Assembly (NCBI GenBank): GCA_902783835.1
Contig: CACZSN010000007.1
Coordinates: 1 to 64,000, forward strand
DNA: 64,000 nucleotides
Source of the DNA: an uncultured bacterium
GTDB lineage: Bacteria; Cyanobacteriota; Vampirovibrionia; Gastranaerophilales; Gastranaerophilaceae
Direction: 5' to 3'
Both the position numbers and the translations under genes were made by a program. Under the pieces are notes generated by a model. The model worked only from the letters and a program-made list of their open reading frames with translations. It made no database searches and was not told the origin of the DNA. Shown here piece after piece: positions 1 through 9,038 of the stretch; positions within the stretch are counted from its first letter, which is position 1; every line of letters starts with the position of its first letter.

Positions 1-515
1 AATTTTTATTATTTTGAATGTCTAGGATTTATTAAATTGCATGTCTAATTATTAAATTGTTTGTCCGACATTCATTTTAATAAATGTGAATTATCTGTGT
101 ATTTGTCTGATGACAACTTTAAAGAAATTCTGCAAGAAACAGAAAAATATTCAAAAGACTAAAAAATTAATTCTTACCGACAGAGGTTAAATGCAAATTT
201 TGCATTTAACCTATTGCTTTTTTATGTAGATTTTTAGATTTTTGTATGTTTATAAGGGTTTTCATAGTCAACAAATAAATTTTACCCAACTGGTGAATAT
301 ACAAGTTGAAGTTTCATGCTTTATGATGTACAAATCAAAATTTTTATTATTATTTTAATAAAAATTTGGGAGTTACAGAAAAACACGATATGTGTTAAAA
401 AGTAAAAATCTAAGGTAAATAAGGTGAAGAATATCTCCGTGAGGGCATTAACATTGTTGCCTATACTGGCTACATACCTTTATAATTGATTTTGTGAAGG
501 TATATAGGAGAATAA
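1..515. other. Region without an intact gene
   Basis: No convincing gene is visible. A short open segment on the plus strand (49-162, ending TAA, with tail residues ETEKYSKD) could be the end of a decayed or upstream gene, because a stop lies in frame just before it. A second short open stretch at about 424-486 reads GEEYLREGINIVAYTG and looks protein-like and less AT-rich than its surroundings, so it may be another remnant. A perfect hairpin lies at 184-212. The 7-bp arms ATACCTT and AAGGTAT, near 475-508, flank the region just before the ribosome binding site of the next gene. Confidence 0.4.
184..224 (+). terminator. Perfect 14-bp hairpin, probable terminator
   Basis: The arm AGGTTAAATGCAAA (184-197) is followed by one base and then its exact complement (199-212). 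A short T-rich run (217-222) follows after ATTGC. This resembles a Rho-independent terminator for whatever gene ends to the left. The stem is unusually long and perfect for a terminator, so a protein-binding palindrome or miniature-element end is also possible. Confidence 0.5.
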
Positions 516-1304
516 ATGTCAGAATACGAAAAAAAATATAAAGATATATATGATGACATAATGGAAAGGGACAGTTTTGCAGTATTGTCGTCTGATGAGC
601 TTTATACACCCGATAAACTGACTTTCAAAGATTTTTGTCTTTACCCGTTTAAAAGTGATAATTTATTTTTTACAATATCTATTTTAGGGGTTGGTTTAAT
701 TTTGACTAATACAAAAATAGGTTTCTTTTTCGCAATATTTTTAAATGTTTTATACGGAATATATTTAATGAGAAAAATTTTAAATATCAAGGAAACTTTT
801 GCCGCCGATGCCTACCTCTTCAAATTTTTCCTGTATTCTTTTATATTAAATATTATAAGTTTTGTTTTAATTGCTTATGCTTTTGATATAATTGCCAAAA
901 AAGTTATGTCTCACAGTCAATATTTGCTATTCTCTCCCGGACAAGGAGATGATAACTTATTTATAAATATATTTTCACCTATTATGACCTTCACTAATAT
1001 TTTATTTTGTAGTGGTTTTATAATAACATTTACTATTGCCGAAAACAGACCATTTTTTACATATTTGCGATACAAAAAAGAACTGTTTTTTTATAACTCA
1101 ATTTCTTTTATAGTTCTAATTATCGTATTTAAAATCGGACTTAATTTATTAAGTATAGATATTAATAATAACACTTTGAGAACATTTATCACCATAGTAA
1201 TAAATTTATGCAGTTCTTATGTTATACTTGTTTCACTTTTGTCTTGGACATCGTTTCTTAGAAAAGATTTATATCCAGAAATAATAAAAAAGGAGGAAAA
1301 ATAA
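516..1304 (+). CDS. Polytopic membrane protein, family not recognised
   Basis: A 262-residue protein with about 50 hydrophilic N-terminal residues followed by five or six hydrophobic segments (around residues 50-85, 100-125, 150-175, 190-215 and 222-245) and a short charged tail. I do not recognise the family. A good ribosome binding site (AGGAG) lies 7 bases before the ATG. It is the first of three same-direction genes; the next starts 3 bases after its stop behind an AAGGAGG. Base composition is even more AT-rich than the rest of the window and codons are strongly A/T-ending, which suggests recent acquisition. Confidence 0.7.
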   Translation: MSEYEKKYKDIYDDIMERDSFAVLSSDELYTPDKLTFKDFCLYPFKSDNLFFTISILGVGLILTNTKIGFFFAIFLNVLYGIYLMRKILNIKETFAADAYLFKFFLYSFILNIISFVLIAYAFDIIAKKVMSHSQYLLFSPGQGDDNLFINIFSPIMTFTNILFCSGFIITFTIAENRPFFTYLRYKKELFFYNSISFIVLIIVFKIGLNLLSIDINNNTLRTFITIVINLCSSYVILVSLLSWTSFLRKDLYPEIIKKEEK

Positions 1305-1307
1305 AAT

Positions 1308-2498
1308 ATGAAAAATAATAAACAAAATAACAAATATTTGCATATTTTATACATTGTTTTTGCTATTGTTTCTATTGTTATATCAAGTATTATGGGGTTT
1401 CTTTTTGTTCCTTTTATTTTGGATTTTGTTCAATACAAAGTTTTTGTATTCTATTTAATTATTTGTATAATTTTATTTTTATTTAATTTTCTTTTTTTAA
1501 AAAAATTAAAATCAAATAGGATATTCTCTTTTTTTATTTCATTTTTTACTACTTTTTTACCATTTGTCATCGTATCTTTATTGTTTTCAAAATCCTTATC
1601 TTTTAATAATATTCAAAATCAAAATAATTTACACGAAACAAATATTAAAATAAATTTAATGACTAACTTGAACAATAAAACACAAGACAAAATATTAAAA
1701 GAAAGAATAAGATATGTTGCAAAATCAAAAATTTATAAAAATAATTATTCTCCCAATCAAGAACTATGGCTAAATATTAAAGATAATATTTATTGGGAAA
1801 ATATATTTTCAAAAACCTGTAAAAATAGTGATTGGAAGAATGACTTTTATAAAAAAGGTTGGTCTAACGAAAGCCTGTTTATAAATAATCCTGCAATGCT
1901 AATTGGTATCAGTTTTGCCAAAAAATATGAAGCTACAAAATACCTGAGATGTGATAGTAGCATAATATGGTGTGTTCCTTGTCAAATTACATATAATTCA
2001 AAAGAAAAAAGTATTACGGCATACTATAGTGGCTTGCAAACCGTTGACAATACTTTTTTAAAAATTAATACACTTAATGCTCAAGATTTTGGATATAAAT
2101 ACGTAACAATGTATTCTAAAGCAAAAATAATATACCAAAATAAAAATAACTTATCAAATAACATATTAGAAATGAACAGTAAATTTTATCAAGATTATAC
2201 AGATAAATTTTATGAAAACGGTGTAAATAAAATAAGTGAATACCCTATTGAATATCAATTTATGCCAAATTTGTCCAACAATAGTTCTAAAAATAAAGAA
2301 ATTATTTTTAAATTATGGAAAGAAAAACCAGAAAATATTGAAGCAAAGCCCGATTTTACATACAAGATAATATTTCTTGATTGCGATAAAGAAATATTAT
2401 ACAGAATTATAGAAGCTGATATAGTAAAAGGAATATATTATAAGTTACTAAACAATATAAAACCAAACAGTATAGATTACAAAACAGAAAAATATTAA
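1308..2498 (+). CDS. Membrane-anchored protein, unknown function
   Basis: A 396-residue protein. The first ~95 residues form three hydrophobic segments (about 10-35, 40-65 and 72-95); the remaining ~300 residues are hydrophilic and rich in Lys and Asn, with aromatic and Cys residues (CKNSDW, CDSSIIWCVPC) that suggest a folded extracytoplasmic or cytoplasmic domain. No known domain is recognised. The strong Shine-Dalgarno AAGGAGG lies inside the end of the upstream gene, so the two are probably co-transcribed. It shares the very low GC of its neighbours. It may act together with the calcium-binding-repeat protein encoded next, but nothing in the sequence proves this. Confidence 0.7.
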   Translation: MKNNKQNNKYLHILYIVFAIVSIVISSIMGFLFVPFILDFVQYKVFVFYLIICIILFLFNFLFLKKLKSNRIFSFFISFFTTFLPFVIVSLLFSKSLSFNNIQNQNNLHETNIKINLMTNLNNKTQDKILKERIRYVAKSKIYKNNYSPNQELWLNIKDNIYWENIFSKTCKNSDWKNDFYKKGWSNESLFINNPAMLIGISFAKKYEATKYLRCDSSIIWCVPCQITYNSKEKSITAYYSGLQTVDNTFLKINTLNAQDFGYKYVTMYSKAKIIYQNKNNLSNNILEMNSKFYQDYTDKFYENGVNKISEYPIEYQFMPNLSNNSSKNKEIIFKLWKEKPENIEAKPDFTYKIIFLDCDKEILYRIIEADIVKGIYYKLLNNIKPNSIDYKTEKY

Positions 2499-2510
2499 GG
2501 AGAATTAATT

Positions 2511-3173
2511 ATGTCGAAGAACCAACCAATTGCCCCTGGATTACAGTTTTTATATGATGTTTTAAGAATTTTTATTCCCAATTTGTCGAATGCAAAATTT
2601 TTAAGAAATGAGATTGATTATGATGATAATCCCATTGATAATACAAAAAATGATGATGGAAATATAACGGATCCTATTTTATTTGATTTAAATGGAGATG
2701 GAATAAAAACAACTTCAACTAATCAAGGCTTAAATTATGATTATAATAATGATACCTTTGCTGAAAAAATTGCATGGGCTGATGAATACGATGGTGTTTT
2801 AGTTTGTGATACAAATGATGATGGGCAAATTCAAGGCTCAACAGATATTGTTTTAACATCTAATTTAGCAAGATTTGACTCTACTTTAGATGGAAAAATT
2901 GATATTAATGATAATGATTTTGAAAAATTAAAAATATTAAAAGTTGATGGTTCAATATTATCATTAAATGATGCAGGAATAGAATCTATTAATATTTCTA
3001 ATATTTCAAATACTATTTATACAGATACAAATAATAATGTATGTAAAAAAATTGGTACTTATAAAAATCAAAATGGTAAAGAGTATCAGTATGGTGAATA
3101 TGATATGAAAACAAGTAATTCTGTCTCCGATACGTTTTCTTACTCCCGCTCCAAATTGTGCCCAGGCATTTAA
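2511..3173 (+). CDS. Calcium-binding-repeat (hemolysin-type) protein, 3' truncated and chimeric
   Basis: A 220-residue reading frame. Residues ~50-165 contain Asp-rich loops of the type seen in secreted hemolysin/FrpC-like proteins: DLNGDGIKT, DTNDDGQIQG, DSTLDGKIDINDND. It has a good RBS (AAGGAG). Up to about KEYQYGEYDMKT the sequence looks genuine. The last ~18 residues are simply the antisense of the autotransporter barrel fragment on the other strand (KRIGDR region), so the natural C-terminus has been lost at a junction near 3105-3122. No signal peptide is visible; relatives usually use type I secretion through a C-terminal signal, which would be missing here. It probably no longer has its full function. 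Confidence 0.6.
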   Translation: MSKNQPIAPGLQFLYDVLRIFIPNLSNAKFLRNEIDYDDNPIDNTKNDDGNITDPILFDLNGDGIKTTSTNQGLNYDYNNDTFAEKIAWADEYDGVLVCDTNDDGQIQGSTDIVLTSNLARFDSTLDGKIDINDNDFEKLKILKVDGSILSLNDAGIESINISNISNTIYTDTNNNVCKKIGTYKNQNGKEYQYGEYDMKTSNSVSDTFSYSRSKLCPGI

Positions 3174-3958
3174 CGTTAATTTATCCAATTCTGTTGAATC
3201 AGCTTTAACTTTTATATCACTCATTATCGGTATATTATGCATCCGCCAAAAATATACGGTTCAAAACCTCTTTCGTTTCTATATGTTATTCTTACGGACG
3301 ACCCTATTGTTAAACCATTTACCATTGTTTGATTTAAATCCACTCCCTGAAAATTTACAAGGTTGGTCGGACTTAAAAAAGTGTATGTTGTTGTGAAATT
3401 TAGTTCAAAAATAATTTTTTTCTATTTTAAGTTATATGCAAGTTTTAATGCTGTTCCTGCCGTAATTATGGCATAATCGTCTTTTCCGCCTGCATAATGA
3501 GAGTTAACTCCGAGTCCGCCTCCGTTAATTGTCCAACCTCCGTAAAAGTTGTCTTTGTAAACGCTCATCAAATACCCGCCGTAGCCGCCGTTTTGATACA
3601 TATGAGAATCTTCAAATTCTTGCGATGAGCCAATGTATGCTCCATATATTGTCGAAAATATTTTCCAATCTCTTTTGCTTCTGTACATGGGAAAATCAAA
3701 TCCGAACATCGAGCCGTAATACTGATTTCCGACTGTTGAGATTGCTCCTGAAAGATGAAATGATTCTAAGTTGATATACGGTCTTATCCAAAATGCTGAG
3801 CCGTCTTTGTAATATTGGTCTGCATATATACCGTTCCTTCCTGCATATACGTAAGAATTTTGTTCTCTTTGTGCAAGATTTTCCGCTCTCAAGTTTGAAT
3901 ATATTTCGCTCGTTCTGTTGAGAGAATAATCATAACTCAATAATTTTAAAAGATTCAT
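3114..3958 (-). pseudogene. Autotransporter beta-barrel remnant
   Basis: The minus strand encodes linker plus beta-barrel sequence clearly related to the C-terminus of the autotransporter at 48471-53006: WIRPYINLESFHLSGA against WFRPYTSFESVDMSGA, and ADSTELDKLTLNAWAQFGAG against ANDVKLPEMSIDPYVQYGLG. It is broken three ways. A TAG at 3424-3422 interrupts the barrel but similarity continues in frame (KKIIFELNF against KFIIQPSYL). A frameshift near 3240 moves the last strands to another frame. The final strands are missing after KRIGDR at about 3114-3122, where the calcium-binding gene begins on the other strand. The passenger is also absent: the fragment opens with an ATG sharing its A with the stop of the upstream YidC-sulfatase gene. 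Confidence 0.8.
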
Positions 3959-6630
3959 TATTTTGTTTCGGAAATCCAATTATCCGGTTCAAAAATATTT
4001 TTTGATACTTTGTAAAATTTTGCAGACGGATAAATGCATTTGTAATCAGGATAAAAGTCCTGACTTGCTTTGAAGTCCGTGTAGTACAATATTCTGACAT
4101 TTTTTTTGTCTGTTTGATTTAAAATATTTTTTCCCGTAAACGGATTAATCGGTTTTTCTATCACACCTTTTACCGAAAGTAAAGCAGCGTCTGCGTTGGT
4201 CATAAATGTGTTATCAGTTGTGTAAGAACCCGTTTTATTGAAATCTTTCACAAAAAGTACAGGGTTGAATGATGTTTCCGCTCTTCTTAATGTCGTGTGG
4301 CTTTGACCCCAATGTCCGTGGTCAGAAACGATAATTATTCTTGTATTATCGTATACTCCGTTTTCTTTTAGGTATTTCATGTAAGAGCCTAAAATCTTCA
4401 TAGCCTGTCTTTGAAGTGTCAAATGTTCATAAATAAACGGTTTTTGATAAAAATTGATATGAATACATTCACTGTTGAAAATTGTAAATGTATTTTTTTT
4501 ATCTTCACTAATTGCTGTGTATTTAGGTAATGAAAATAATTTTAAAAATTCATTTTCAACAAAATCGTCCCAGATTAAATCATTCTTTTTGTCATTATTT
4601 GCAATATAAGAACCTTCGGTATAGATATTTTTTTTGAAAATTGTCGGACTTGTAACAAATACGGAGAAATAGAAAAAGTTTCTCTTAAGAATTTTTGAAA
4701 AATCTGTTTTTTCTTCTGAGACTGCGAAGGGCAAAATTTTATAACTTCCGACGTTTAAATTGCTTGCATTTTTAATTTTATATTCATTAAACAATTTGTC
4801 AGTAGCATATTCATCTCCCATCACGTCAAACGGGCAAAAATGTCTTATTGGTGTGCACAATACGGTTTCGCTAAATCCGTTCTTTTTGAATATCAAAGGC
4901 AATACAAGTAATGCTTCTTTAAATTTTTGTTCAATTGTTTTGGTTTTAATTTTGTTCATTTTTTCGGGAGTGTATTCATATCCCGCAATCATTGACGGAT
5001 AAGCCAAAATTGTGTGTCCGAAATAAGATACGCAATTCGGATAATATGTAAAACCCGTAAACTCTTCTTTAAGTTCGGGAGTTTCGTCAAGAATTACAGG
5101 TAAGTACGCACTGATAGCCCTGTCGAGAAAAATTATCATTACGTTTTTACCGCTTTTCGAAAGCTCAAAAATCGGTTTAATTTCTGCATTACCTTCATCT
5201 GCAAAAAACATCTTTTGTGCATTTATATTCTTGTTAAATGAATTGTAATTTTTATTTATGGAAAATGTGTTGTATCCCGAAACAAAAATTGTCGAAAGCA
5301 AAATAACGGTAACAATTTTTTTAATAATATCAATTTTATTTTTTACAAAAAGCCAAACGGCAAGCGTAATTGCACAAATTGAAACAAGAGAGTTCAATAT
5401 GGTCGGCAAAATTTTAAATATAGCCGCATCGTAAATATTCATGGTTAAATCAACCGAAAGCAAACCAAGATTTCCCCGAAACATTAATATATTTACAAGT
5501 GATGAGAATAAAATTGCCAAAGAGCCTGCAGTCATAAGATTTTTGATTTTATTTTCAAAGAAGCAATAAAATATAATGCTCCACACAAAAAACATCCCGA
5601 AAGCCTTGCTTCCGCTTGAAAAAATGTAATACAGAGGATTATTTATATTCCCTAAAAATGAAAATTCTTCCGGTGAAGATGATATGACAATTGACGGAAC
5701 AAAAATTCCGATTATAAAAAACATTGAAATTGCTGTCAAAACAAAAATAGTCGGCTCACTTTTTTGATTGAATATTTCATTAATTTGCCGCTTGAATTTG
5801 TGCACTATAAATAACACAAATAGTGTTAACACTAATAGTGTTATAAATCCGATTTTATATTCTTGAGGAATATTTTGAATGACAATAACGTTTAAAAGCA
5901 GTGGCAGTCCTATTCCTGCTGATATTGCAATAACGGATAACGAGAAGAATTTTTTTATATCTTTAGAGCGTAAACCGATATTTTTTAACAGAGAGAAGCA
6001 ATTATTTAAAGTCCAATAAATTACGAGTCCGGAGGGAGAATTGTAGAGTAAAACCAAAAACACAAAAGCAAGAGCGTGCATTTGCATTCTTTCTTTTGCG
6101 GGAATACCTTTTGCGTAGATTTCAGCAGAAATAACGTTTATAAGGGTCATTAAAACAGGCAAAATGTTTATTGATATTCCGAAAATATTTAGTAACCCGT
6201 CAGGTACGGAAAGATTTTTGATGATTCCGACAGACATTGAGCCGTAAATTTGCGGTTGAGAGAAAAAGGTGTATGCTGCAATAAAGAAAGGTATTTGGAT
6301 TAGAAGGCTTAAAGAACTTCTCAGAGCCATAATCGGATGGTAGTTATTTTGGCGATAGTATGTTGAGAGTAACATGAATTGTTCGTCGCCTTTAAAATTT
6401 TTCTTTATGCTTTTAACTTTTGGTTCGAGTTTTTTCTGAATTTCACGTTCTTCACGTTGATATAATTCCGCACGGTTATACATCGGTAAGCAAATTAAGT
6501 TTACAAAAAAGCTTACGGCAAAAATACAAAGCAGTGCATAGTAAGAGGAGAGAACACATACGTTTTGGTATATAAATTCAATAATTGCGTAGATAGGAAA
6601 AATGAATATATTAAACAAAAAACTTAGCAT
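3958..6630 (-). CDS. YidC-like membrane domain fused to a sulfatase/LTA-synthase-like domain
   Basis: An 890-residue protein. Residues ~1-225 resemble YidC/Oxa1 insertases (FIYQNVCVLSSYYALLC, the charged loop REEREIQKKLEPKVKSIKK, then SGLVIYWTLNN). About 230-460 are further membrane segments. About 480-870 form an alkaline-phosphatase-superfamily domain with a first metal motif (VMIIFLDRA) and the late metal motif SDHGHWGQS, as in sulfatases, LTA synthase and phosphoethanolamine transferases. The start overlaps the upstream CDP-glycerol-transferase-like gene by 7 bases. I infer that it acts on a lipid-linked or surface polymer, possibly moving a phospho- or phosphono-alcohol group. The YidC-like part may be a membrane platform rather than a true insertase. 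Confidence 0.75.
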   Translation of the reverse strand: MLSFLFNIFIFPIYAIIEFIYQNVCVLSSYYALLCIFAVSFFVNLICLPMYNRAELYQREEREIQKKLEPKVKSIKKNFKGDEQFMLLSTYYRQNNYHPIMALRSSLSLLIQIPFFIAAYTFFSQPQIYGSMSVGIIKNLSVPDGLLNIFGISINILPVLMTLINVISAEIYAKGIPAKERMQMHALAFVFLVLLYNSPSGLVIYWTLNNCFSLLKNIGLRSKDIKKFFSLSVIAISAGIGLPLLLNVIVIQNIPQEYKIGFITLLVLTLFVLFIVHKFKRQINEIFNQKSEPTIFVLTAISMFFIIGIFVPSIVISSSPEEFSFLGNINNPLYYIFSSGSKAFGMFFVWSIIFYCFFENKIKNLMTAGSLAILFSSLVNILMFRGNLGLLSVDLTMNIYDAAIFKILPTILNSLVSICAITLAVWLFVKNKIDIIKKIVTVILLSTIFVSGYNTFSINKNYNSFNKNINAQKMFFADEGNAEIKPIFELSKSGKNVMIIFLDRAISAYLPVILDETPELKEEFTGFTYYPNCVSYFGHTILAYPSMIAGYEYTPEKMNKIKTKTIEQKFKEALLVLPLIFKKNGFSETVLCTPIRHFCPFDVMGDEYATDKLFNEYKIKNASNLNVGSYKILPFAVSEEKTDFSKILKRNFFYFSVFVTSPTIFKKNIYTEGSYIANNDKKNDLIWDDFVENEFLKLFSLPKYTAISEDKKNTFTIFNSECIHINFYQKPFIYEHLTLQRQAMKILGSYMKYLKENGVYDNTRIIIVSDHGHWGQSHTTLRRAETSFNPVLFVKDFNKTGSYTTDNTFMTNADAALLSVKGVIEKPINPFTGKNILNQTDKKNVRILYYTDFKASQDFYPDYKCIYPSAKFYKVSKNIFEPDNWISETK

Positions 6631-7895
6631 TTTTCAGCCTCTTTCTGCTTTTCAACCAAAAAGTCAACGATATTTTCCGCTGATTTTCCCTGTTGTTGCC
6701 AAATTATATTTTTAAGTTCATTGGCTCTGCGTGCAAAATCTTTGTCACTAATGATTTTATCTATCATTTCATCAATTTTGTCGAAATTTTCTTCTTTTAA
6801 TTCCAAGCCTAATTCTTTGATTTTATTTAATGCAAAAAGCGGCTTGTCGCAGTCAATCATGTCGTATATTTCTTTATTAATTTTTTCATTTACGAAAATA
6901 AAAGGTTTATTAAAAATAAAAGCATAGTCAAAAATGACACCGGAAAAATCACTTATCATAACATCAGATTTTGCAAGTGTTTTCAAGTTATCTGGGGCAA
7001 AATCCCAAGAAATATTTATGTTGTTTTCGTAATATTTTTGCAGTGTTTCAATAAGGTTCTTTTCGACACGAAGGGATTGCGGGTGCGGTCGAATGATAAT
7101 TTTGCAGTCATTTTTAAGCAATTTATCGATTAATTCAGTCCCGTACTTGTTCAGAAGCGAACTTTGTCCCCAGGTGGGTGCAACGAGGATTGTAAAACCG
7201 TTTTTTTCAACTTGAACGTAGGATGCTCTTTTTTGCAGATCATCAAGATAAGAACAACCGACAACCGGTAATTCTTTCGGCGGCAAATTTCGTTTTTGTT
7301 CAAGTTCGCGAATTTGTTCAATTTGAAAATCTCCGTTTAAAAACACAGAGTCAAAATAATCAAGTCCGAAAAGTTTGTATCTTGTTGAATCACTCGGTGA
7401 GTGCAAAATATGGGCATAATGCTTAACTTGCTTTGAGCGTTTGAGCTGAAGAACATCTAAATGAGGTGTTGTCATAAGGCAAACATCCGCACTTAAAAAT
7501 GCCAATTTGAAAAAGGCTTTGTTTCCTTCTCCGATGTATTCTCCTTTGATAAATTTATAATTTTCTTCAAAAAACGGATCATCTTTTGCAGAAGTATAGT
7601 AAACAACAGCAATTTTTCGTTTTTCAAATTCATCTAAAATTCCGTGAAAAACGCTCCAATATTGTTTTCCTTCGGAATAAATTACGAAAGGTAATTTTTC
7701 TTTTGAGAGCATTTTTTTATTAAACAATAATTTCAATTTGAACAATAATGAGTGAAATAAAAATACTAAAGTGGTTAAAACACCAAGTACGACTGAAAAA
7801 AGCATACTTCCCGTTGCAGGGTCAATATATGCTTGTGCTGGCAAAATCGGTAACCAAGCAAAAGTAAGAATTAATATTTTTACAAATTTTTTCAT
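6624..7895 (-). CDS. Membrane-anchored CDP-glycerol glycerophosphotransferase-like enzyme (TagB/TagF family)
   Basis: A 423-residue protein. The N-terminus carries a signal-like segment followed by YIDPATGSMLFS, a version of the YxDPGTGS motif often seen at the start of glycan-related membrane proteins, and a membrane helix (~30-50). From ~70 on it matches TagB/TagF glycerophosphotransferases: SYLDDLQ, IRPHPQS and DVMISDFSGVIFDYAFIFNKP hallmarks, with the RPHP and SDFSG motifs intact. Family members transfer an alcohol phosphate from a CDP-activated donor. In this operon the likely donor is CMP-hydroxyethylphosphonate made by the upstream enzymes rather than CDP-glycerol; that substrate is an inference. 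No strong SD is visible before the ATG. Confidence 0.75.
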   Translation of the reverse strand: MKKFVKILILTFAWLPILPAQAYIDPATGSMLFSVVLGVLTTLVFLFHSLLFKLKLLFNKKMLSKEKLPFVIYSEGKQYWSVFHGILDEFEKRKIAVVYYTSAKDDPFFEENYKFIKGEYIGEGNKAFFKLAFLSADVCLMTTPHLDVLQLKRSKQVKHYAHILHSPSDSTRYKLFGLDYFDSVFLNGDFQIEQIRELEQKRNLPPKELPVVGCSYLDDLQKRASYVQVEKNGFTILVAPTWGQSSLLNKYGTELIDKLLKNDCKIIIRPHPQSLRVEKNLIETLQKYYENNINISWDFAPDNLKTLAKSDVMISDFSGVIFDYAFIFNKPFIFVNEKINKEIYDMIDCDKPLFALNKIKELGLELKEENFDKIDEMIDKIISDKDFARRANELKNIIWQQQGKSAENIVDFLVEKQKEAEKC

Positions 7896-7937
7896 ACTGT
7901 TTCAAATCCCAATGCAAGAATTTTAGCACGAAAAATC

Positions 7938-9038
7938 TTACAAAGAGAATAAATCAGTGAAAAAACTTTGCGAAATTTTAACAGGATTGTTCGAGAGTCT
8001 GTTTATGTCTATAGAGTTGATTATTTCGTCAAAATTTGTTATTCCCAATTTTTTGAAATCGGTTTCAAGTCCGATATTTGCGAATAAATTTTTAAAATAT
8101 TCTTCAATATCGTGAGTTTGTATTAATTCATAAAGTTCTTCCATTGTTTCTTCAACGTAGTCAACACCGCGTTTGTCATTCAATGTTTCTTCCGAAATAT
8201 TTGCAAAGTTATAAAATGCCAATTTAGCAATAGTTAAGCCGACTGCGTGACCGTGAGGAAGGTTATATTTGCTTGTAAACGGATAAGAAATTGCGTGTGC
8301 AGCCGTTGTTCTTGAAATATTTATTGCACAACCGGAAAGGTACGATGCTTCTGACATTTTTTCCGCTAAAAAATAATCATTTGAGTTAACGTATTTTTCG
8401 AGATAATCTCGGCATATCGCAATTGCACGTTTTGCATAATGTTTGCTTTTTTCGTTTGAATTAACCGCCCAAAAAGATTCAATAGCCTGGCAATATGCAT
8501 CGGTTGCACAGCAGGCTTTTTGATATTTGGGCATATTTTTCACAAATTCCGCATCAACAACTCGGTAATCAGGCAGTATGCTTGCATCATCAAGAGAATG
8601 TTTTATTCCGTCAACATATACTACCGCAAATTGAGTTGCTTCCGCACCTGTTCCTGCGGTTGTCGGAATTGCAATCATTTTGGTATTTTTTACAGGTTGA
8701 AACGGTTTCTCAAAATATGCTTTTACGTTCGAATTGTTGTCAACGCTGAATTTAAAACATTTTGCAAAATCAAGTACGCTTCCGCCCCCGATTGCAATAA
8801 TCATGTCAAAGTCGTTACCTAAAATTTTTACGGCTTTATCAACTTCGTTTGCTTTCGGATTTGTGGAAAAATCGTTATAATATCTGTATTTGCAGTCACC
8901 AAGTTTATTTTCAAACATATCTCTGAAGGGCAAAAATGATTTTTTACCTGTAAAAATCAGTAGATTTTTTGCATTTTCATATTTCAAAATCTCCGGAATT
9001 TCAATTATTGCACCGTCGTATACGTAATCAGTTTGCAT
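7938..9038 (-). CDS. Iron-type alcohol dehydrogenase, probable phosphonoacetaldehyde reductase
   Basis: A 366-residue Fe-dependent alcohol dehydrogenase. The nucleotide motif GGGSVLDFAK is at about 94-103. Metal ligands are visible in the stretch around CCATDAYCQAIESFW and in two His-containing motifs, TTAAHAISYPF and NLPHGHAVGL, arranged as in phosphonoacetaldehyde reductases (PhpC-type). It would reduce phosphonoacetaldehyde to 2-hydroxyethylphosphonate with NAD(P)H. The start overlaps the decarboxylase gene by 11 bases, with GGAG upstream of the ATG, so the two are translationally coupled. An aminotransferase, which would give 2-aminoethylphosphonate instead, is not seen in the operon. The substrate is assigned largely from context. 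Confidence 0.75.
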   Translation of the reverse strand: MQTDYVYDGAIIEIPEILKYENAKNLLIFTGKKSFLPFRDMFENKLGDCKYRYYNDFSTNPKANEVDKAVKILGNDFDMIIAIGGGSVLDFAKCFKFSVDNNSNVKAYFEKPFQPVKNTKMIAIPTTAGTGAEATQFAVVYVDGIKHSLDDASILPDYRVVDAEFVKNMPKYQKACCATDAYCQAIESFWAVNSNEKSKHYAKRAIAICRDYLEKYVNSNDYFLAEKMSEASYLSGCAINISRTTAAHAISYPFTSKYNLPHGHAVGLTIAKLAFYNFANISEETLNDKRGVDYVEETMEELYELIQTHDIEEYFKNLFANIGLETDFKKLGITNFDEIINSIDINRLSNNPVKISQSFFTDLFSL

